In this document: piece by piece, positions 31,059-34,627 of the stretch
Layout: the number at the start of each line of letters is the position of its first letter
How positions within the stretch are numbered: position 1 is the first letter of the stretch
NCBI RefSeq assembly: GCF_900114785.1
Contig: NZ_FOUG01000030.1
Coordinates: 1-34,627, forward strand
Source: Variovorax sp. OV329
GTDB lineage: Bacteria; Pseudomonadota; Gammaproteobacteria; Burkholderiales; Burkholderiaceae_C
Direction of reading: 5' to 3'
DNA length: 34,627 nt
Program-made: the position numbers and the translations under genes
Notes under the pieces: generated by a model
What the model was told of the DNA's origin: nothing
Databases searched by the model: none
Seen by the model: the letters and a program-made list of their open reading frames with translations, nothing else

Positions 31059-31913
31059 ATGCGCCGCCGCGAGCTGATGGCCGGCACCGCCGCCCTGCTG
31101 GCGATGCCGGTGCAGGTGCTGCGCGCCCAGCCGGCCGACGAGGGCAGCTGGCCGCGCAGCGCACAGGTGCCGGGCGGCATCGCGCGTGTGTCGCTGGGGC
31201 CGGCGGCCGAGCGCCCGAAAGCCTTTGCCGAGAACGACATTCCGCTGCTGGTGCTGGGCGACGCCATCGAATGGACGGCGCTGGTGGGCATTCCGCTCTC
31301 GGCGGTGCCGGGCGAGCGCCGCATCGAGCTGCGAAGCACCAGCGGCGCCCGCCGCACGCTGGGCTATCCCGTCGCGCCGAAGAAATACAGCGAGCAGCAC
31401 CTGAAGGTGTCGCCGCGCACGGTGGACCTCTCGCCCGCCGACCAGGCCCGCTACGAACGCGAGCGCGACCACCTGGCCGGTGTCATGGCCACCTTCAGCG
31501 AGGCCGGCGCCCTGCCCCCGTCGCTGCAGATGCAGGTGCCGGTGCCAGGGCGCCGCTCCAGCTCCTTCGGCCTGCGCCGCGTCTTCAACGGCCAGAGCCG
31601 CAATCCGCACAGCGGCATGGACATCGCCGCCGGAACCGGCACGCCGGTGCGCGCGCCGCTGCCGGGCCGGGTCATCGACACCGGCGACTATTTCTTCAAC
31701 GGCAACACCGTCTGGCTGGACCATGGCGGCGGCCTGCTGAGCATGTACTGCCACCTCAGCGCCACCGAGGTGCGGGCGGGCGACTTGCTCCGCACCGGCG
31801 AGACGCTTGGCGCCGTAGGCGCCACCGGCCGCGTGACGGGGCCGCACCTGCACTGGTCGGTGATGCTGAACCGGGCCATGGTGGACCCGGCCCTCTTCAT
31901 CGCCGCAGCCTAG
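31059..31913 (+). CDS. M23 family metallopeptidase (LytM-type), exported
   Basis: A 284-residue protein. The N-terminus MRRRELMAGTAALLAMPVQV resembles a twin-arginine signal, with cleavage near LRA at about 23. An N-terminal beta domain (residues 40-110) precedes the peptidase, which has NPHSGMDIAAGTGTPV with zinc ligands His184 and Asp188, then GNTVWLDHGGGLLSMYCHLS, and GPHLHW with His263 and His265. All catalytic residues of an active peptidoglycan endopeptidase are present. The start lies two bases after the glnS stop, so expression is probably coupled to glnS. Its stop overlaps the stop of the converging gene in the palindrome CTAG (31910-31913). Confidence 0.92.
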   Translation: MRRRELMAGTAALLAMPVQVLRAQPADEGSWPRSAQVPGGIARVSLGPAAERPKAFAENDIPLLVLGDAIEWTALVGIPLSAVPGERRIELRSTSGARRTLGYPVAPKKYSEQHLKVSPRTVDLSPADQARYERERDHLAGVMATFSEAGALPPSLQMQVPVPGRRSSSFGLRRVFNGQSRNPHSGMDIAAGTGTPVRAPLPGRVIDTGDYFFNGNTVWLDHGGGLLSMYCHLSATEVRAGDLLRTGETLGAVGATGRVTGPHLHWSVMLNRAMVDPALFIAAA

Positions 31914-32857
31914 ATCGGCCGCGACAGGTAGACGCCCTCGCGTCCGACGATAGGCAGGCGCGCCGGCATCAGCACGGTGCAGTCGTCGCAAGGGGCACGC
32001 ACTTCCTCGTCGCCGTCGGTGGCGATGAGCTCGCCCTCGGCGAAGGTCTCGAAGCCCACCAGCGGCCGCACGAAGCGGAATTCCGGCGTCTTGATCATGC
32101 GGGTCTGCAGCAGCTCGAAGCGGCGCTGCGGCACGGCCGCGGACCGCTCGGCCGGGTCGCGCTCGATGAGGCCGAAATGCGCCAGGAAGTCCAGGCTCAC
32201 CTGCGTGGCCATGTCCGCCGCCGATTGCAGGAAGTGCTGTCCGCATTCGGCCACCAGCGCCGCGCCGGCGGGGCCGCCGTCCTCGCCATGGCGGCCGTGC
32301 TGGATCAGCGGCGTGCCCGAGCCCAGGCCCTTGGGCATCACCAGGTGGATGGACGGCCGCCCGATGGCCAGCGCCACTTCGGCGTTGCGCGCGAAGGCCG
32401 GGTAGACCCAGAAGGGATCGACCGGCTGGCTGGTCGAGTGGATGTCCAGGATGTGGTCGGCCGCCGCCACCACCGGCCGCATCTCGCGGGCGCGGCGCAG
32501 TTCGGGGCTGTCTTCCGTGCCGTCCAGCCATTCGTCGGACCAGACGCGGTTGAGGTTGTGCACCAGCTGGCGGTTCTCGTGCGGCGCTTGTGCGTCGAAG
32601 GCGTTGTAGGCTTCCACGTGGGCAAAGCTGACGGTGAGCGTGCCGATCTTCGGACGAACGCCCGTGTCCAGCAGATGGGTGGCCGCCACCATTCCGCAGA
32701 TTTCATTACCGTGCGTGAGGGCGTTGATCAGCACGTGCGGGCCCGGCTTGCCGGACTCGAAGCGGTGGACGTAGGGGATGCCGGTATTGCCCCGTGCGTA
32801 GGCGGAAATGTCGCGGGGCAGGACTTCGAGGGGCGGGAGGTCGTTTTCGGAATTCAT
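31910..32857 (-). CDS. Succinylglutamate desuccinylase/aspartoacylase family protein
   Basis: A 315-residue zinc carboxypeptidase-fold hydrolase. THGNEICG gives His49 and Glu52 as zinc ligands, NLNRVW at 101-106 the substrate-binding Asn/Arg pair, and DIHST with His140 the third ligand. The C-terminal beta domain includes LVGFETFAEGELIATDG. Family members release an N-acyl group from amino acids (for example N-acetylaspartate or N-succinylglutamate); the substrate here is not deducible and no arginine succinyltransferase genes are nearby. It converges on the M23 peptidase gene and diverges from the Mrr-like gene. Confidence 0.88.
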   Translation of the reverse strand: MNSENDLPPLEVLPRDISAYARGNTGIPYVHRFESGKPGPHVLINALTHGNEICGMVAATHLLDTGVRPKIGTLTVSFAHVEAYNAFDAQAPHENRQLVHNLNRVWSDEWLDGTEDSPELRRAREMRPVVAAADHILDIHSTSQPVDPFWVYPAFARNAEVALAIGRPSIHLVMPKGLGSGTPLIQHGRHGEDGGPAGAALVAECGQHFLQSAADMATQVSLDFLAHFGLIERDPAERSAAVPQRRFELLQTRMIKTPEFRFVRPLVGFETFAEGELIATDGDEEVRAPCDDCTVLMPARLPIVGREGVYLSRPI

Positions 32858-32873
32858 CCGCTAATTGTGTCAA

Positions 32874-32896
32874 TTTCGTCACGAAACTCGTACACT
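32874..32896 (+). promoter_or_regulatory. Palindrome TTTCGT-C-ACGAAA next to a candidate -10 (TACACT)
   Basis: TTTCGT (32874-32879) and ACGAAA (32881-32886) are exact inverse complements around one base. TACACT at 32891-32896 could be a -10 element for the Mrr-like gene. The palindrome lies in the 64-base gap between divergent genes, where a repressor would cover the promoter. Confidence 0.4.
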
Positions 32897-32921
32897 CCGC
32901 CAACCTACAACTTTTGGTTAC

Positions 32922-33836
32922 ATGCGCATGAATGCCATGAGCGATTCGGGCCGGGTTCGACGCGGGCATGCAATAGGCGACCAAGGTGGCTCTGCCGTGA
33001 AGGGCTGGCTCGTCGCGCTGGTTGGCGTGCTGGTGCTGCTGGCCTCGTACCAGTTGCCCAAGGAGAGCCTGTTCGAGACGCTGTCGGTGGCACTGCGCCC
33101 CGTGGCCTGGCTGGCGCTGGGGCTGGGACTGGCCTTCGTAGCATACAAGTGGCTGACGCGCGGCAGCGGCGGGCGGCAGGTTGAGCGGGATGTCGATCCC
33201 GTCGACGACGATGCCCAGGCAGGAATGACGCGTCCTTCGGTGCTCGCCGCGCTGGGCGTAGGCTGGGGCGCCGCTCCGGCCGAACTCGAGCCGCGCTTCG
33301 TGGACACGATCGCCGTGCATCCGCATCCGCCGGTGGTCGAAGATTCGGAACCGCTGAATGAAGACGACGAGGCACCGGCCAAGCAATGGAGCCCGCGCGT
33401 GCTGGCGCGGATCGACTGGCGCCACTTCGAGGCGCTGTGCGCGGCCTTCTTCAAGCAGGCCGGTTTCTCCACCAGCACGCAGAGCCAGGGCAGCGACGGC
33501 GGCGTGGACATCTGGGTGCAGTCGCGCCACATGCCCGAGCCGCGCATCGTGCGCTGCCGGCACTGGGAGAGCCAGTCGGTCACGGTGAAGGAATTGCGCG
33601 ATTTCCTGGCCGTGATGAGTGCACAGGGCCTGGCCCACGGAACCTACGTGACCAGCTCGGTGTTCGCGCCCGAGGCGGTGGAGTTCGCCAAGGCCAACGG
33701 CATCCAGACGCAGGACGGCGCGGCGCTGCTCAAGCTGATCTCGCACAGGTCGCGGGCGCAGCAGGACGAACTGCTGGCCATCGCCACGGGCGCGGCGCCC
33801 GCCACCGCGGCACCGGAAGCATCGGCGGCCGGCTGA
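32922..33836 (+). CDS. Membrane-anchored Mrr-like restriction endonuclease domain protein
   Basis: A 304-residue protein. Two membrane helices (about 29-44 and 60-76) are joined by a short loop; an acidic linker follows, and then an Mrr_cat-like domain (about 160-275): IDWRHFEALCAAFFKQAGF, GSDGGVDIWVQ with Asp196, RIVRCRHW, VTVKELRDFLAVM and GTYVTSSVFAPEAVEFAKANGI. Active Mrr-type nucleases normally have a Gln-x-Lys motif at the RCR position, so both residues are changed (Arg211, Arg213). Activity is therefore doubtful. Starts are uncertain: ATG 32922, 32928 or 32937 lack a ribosome site, while GTG 32997 has AAGGTGG seven bases upstream and would begin right before the first helix. No methyltransferase is nearby. 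Confidence 0.82.
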   Translation: MRMNAMSDSGRVRRGHAIGDQGGSAVKGWLVALVGVLVLLASYQLPKESLFETLSVALRPVAWLALGLGLAFVAYKWLTRGSGGRQVERDVDPVDDDAQAGMTRPSVLAALGVGWGAAPAELEPRFVDTIAVHPHPPVVEDSEPLNEDDEAPAKQWSPRVLARIDWRHFEALCAAFFKQAGFSTSTQSQGSDGGVDIWVQSRHMPEPRIVRCRHWESQSVTVKELRDFLAVMSAQGLAHGTYVTSSVFAPEAVEFAKANGIQTQDGAALLKLISHRSRAQQDELLAIATGAAPATAAPEASAAG

Positions 33837-33873
33837 GCGGGCCGCCGGCAGGGGCCGCTACAGTCGGCCCACC

Positions 33874-34209
33874 ATGAACATCCACTATGCCTACCTGGCG
33901 ATCGCCATCCTGTCGGAGGTGTTCGCCACGAGTTGCCTCAAGGCCTCAGACAGCTTCACCCGGCTGTGGCCCAGCGTGGCAACGGTGGTGGGCTATGGGG
34001 TGTCGTTCTACTTCCTGTCGCTCACGCTGCGCGTGATTCCGACAGGCATTGCGTACGCCATCTGGTCGGGCGTGGGGATTGTGCTGATTTCGCTGGTTGG
34101 CTTGTTGCTCTTCGGGCAGCGGCTGGATGGGCCCGCTGTGGCCGGCATGGGGCTGATCATTGCGGGGGTGCTGGTGATCAACGTGTTCTCGAAGTCTGTC
34201 TCGCACTGA
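33874..34209 (+). CDS. Small multidrug resistance (SMR) family efflux protein, EmrE/Qac type
   Basis: A 111-residue protein with four membrane helices. The essential membrane Glu is Glu15 in AYLAIAILSEVFATSCLKAS. GYGVSFYFLSLTLRVIPTGIAYAIWSGVGIVLISL carries the Trp/Gly pattern of EmrE-type rather than SugE/Gdx-type proteins, and the last helix is GPAVAGMGLIIAGVLVINVFS. It works as an antiparallel dimer exchanging protons for lipophilic or quaternary ammonium cations. It follows the Mrr-like gene by 37 bases and may be co-transcribed. The 8-bp tandem repeat begins three bases after its stop. Confidence 0.93.
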   Translation: MNIHYAYLAIAILSEVFATSCLKASDSFTRLWPSVATVVGYGVSFYFLSLTLRVIPTGIAYAIWSGVGIVLISLVGLLLFGQRLDGPAVAGMGLIIAGVLVINVFSKSVSH

Positions 34210-34212
34210 ACT

Positions 34213-34290
34213 GTTCGGTTGTTCGGTTTCGGTCGTTCGGTCGTTCGGTCGTTCGGTCGTTCGGTCGTTCGGTCGTTCGGTCGTTCGGGG
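34213..34290 (+). repeat. 8-bp tandem repeat array (GTTCGGTC)
   Basis: Six perfect copies of GTTCGGTC at 34235-34282, preceded by variant units at 34213-34234 (GTTCGGTT and a 2-base-shifted unit) and followed by GTTCGGGG. It begins directly after the SMR gene stop. Open frames through it (for example repeated PNDRTTER on the minus strand) are products of the repeat, not genes. Copy number is likely to vary by replication slippage. Confidence 0.95.
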
Positions 34291-34532
34291 GGCACGGGGC
34301 AGGCGGTCTGGGCCGTGGGCTCATCCCGTGGGAAACGGTGTGACGGTTTCACAGCGGCCGAACAACCGAGCGTTGACTACCGACAGCCCGCGAGGCACGA
34401 CGCGTCGATCAACCACGTGTCCGGTCAAAGGCCTGTGTGCCGCTGTGTGCGCAGCGCGCCTCTTGGGCGCCGAGCAGCGCAGCGGGACCGGCCCGTTCTT
34501 GTGTGCCGAAGGACACACAAGAACTTCAACAT
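34291..34532. other. Non-coding flank between the tandem repeat and the IS3-type transposase
   Basis: I see no convincing gene here. It contains CCGAACAACCGA at 34358-34369, the inverse complement of bases 34215-34226 in the repeat array, a small GCGCC-TCTTG-GGCGC hairpin, and the 11-bp hairpin at 34495-34524. The end of the insertion element probably lies in this stretch, but without its other end I cannot define the terminal inverted repeat or target duplication. Confidence 0.5.
34495..34524. repeat. Perfect 11-bp stem-loop next to the transposase stop
   Basis: GTTCTTGTGTG (34495-34505), an 8-base loop, CACACAAGAAC (34514-34524). It lies eight bases beyond the transposase stop codon. No T-run follows on either strand, so it is more likely an element-end structure or a block to transcription entering the element than a classic terminator. 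Confidence 0.75.
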
Positions 34533-34627
34533 CTAGCTGTTGAGTTGCAATAGGTTCTTCCCGCCAAGGCGGGAGGCTGGCGGCTGGTATCCCAAGGCCG
34601 AGTGCGGCCTTCGGGCGTTGTAGTAGC
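34533..34627 (-). mobile_element. IS3-family transposase, C-terminal end (partial, runs off window)
   Basis: Reading the minus strand from the window edge gives YYNARRPHSALGYQPPASRL and then GGKNLLQLNS with TAG at 34533-34535. YN-x-x-RPHSALGY-x-P is the hallmark C-terminus of the integrase (DDE) core in IS3-family orfB transposases. Only 30 codons are in the window, so whether the element is complete, and which IS3 subgroup it belongs to, cannot be told. The gene points back toward the SMR gene. Confidence 0.9.

Noticed and set aside
32922..33836. A restriction-modification locus
   Set aside because: No methyltransferase or specificity gene is adjacent, and the catalytic motif is altered, so only a nuclease-like domain protein is claimed.
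34213..34290. Possible CRISPR or iteron array
   Set aside because: Units are contiguous 8-mers without spacers, and no cas or rep gene is present. A simple tandem repeat explains it.
34008..34352. Minus-strand frame encoding repeated PNDRTTER
   Set aside because: The repeat is a direct product of the 8-bp tandem array and runs antisense into the SMR gene; no start signal or family support.

Overview
The window is about 34.6 kb of GC-rich (roughly two thirds G+C) chromosomal DNA. Gene content, codon use and gene style point to a betaproteobacterium of the order Burkholderiales, most likely Comamonadaceae (Variovorax-like). This is inferred from protein character, not from a database match. 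Coding density is high, most genes sit in short operons with 4-base ATGA or few-base junctions, and I see no tRNA, rRNA, CRISPR array or prophage.

Layout. 1-180 is the 3' end of a sulfatase. 300-2004 is a small stress-type operon (cationic KGG-like protein, SDR oxidoreductase, DUF1428 protein). It is followed by a secreted surface-antigen-like protein and a GAF-like protein whose leader holds three mutually exclusive hairpins. A strong terminator at 3085-3108 closes this block. 3213-5090 pairs a flavin reductase with a cytosine-deaminase-like amidohydrolase behind a GntR-type palindrome. A minus-strand pair (RibD/DHFR-like reductase and GlpM) diverges from mutS, which is followed by an Anbu-type proteasome homologue, an alpha/beta hydrolase and an exported MsrA. 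11399-15679 carries an exported SurE-like phosphatase with a lipoprotein, uppP, a small orphan, an ABC-type six-helix membrane protein without ATPase, and an unknown 123-residue protein.

15756-25149 (minus) is a complete four-gene RND efflux operon of the MdtABC/MuxABC-OpmB type: adaptor, two different permeases and an outer-membrane channel. 25469-28708 (plus) is a five-gene operon of three small membrane proteins leading into a LytS/YehU-type histidine kinase and a LytTR response regulator, closed by a bidirectional terminator shared with a PVYY-repeat secreted protein. 29251-31913 holds glnS and an M23 peptidase. Facing them is a zinc-dependent acylase-family protein whose stop codon shares a CTAG with the peptidase stop. 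Then come a membrane-anchored Mrr-like nuclease with altered active-site residues and an SMR efflux protein.

The last 420 bases change character. An 8-bp tandem repeat, a 12-bp inverted repeat, an 11-bp perfect hairpin and the C-terminal end of an IS3-family transposase mark the edge of a mobile element that runs off the window.

Most of the region is ordinary core and accessory metabolism. I do not see a clearly new multi-gene system. The best leads are the switch-like leader at 2497-2554, the kinase operon with 2TM/DUF partners, the membrane Mrr-like protein with a changed catalytic motif, the orphan Anbu gene, and the repeat/IS boundary at the right end.
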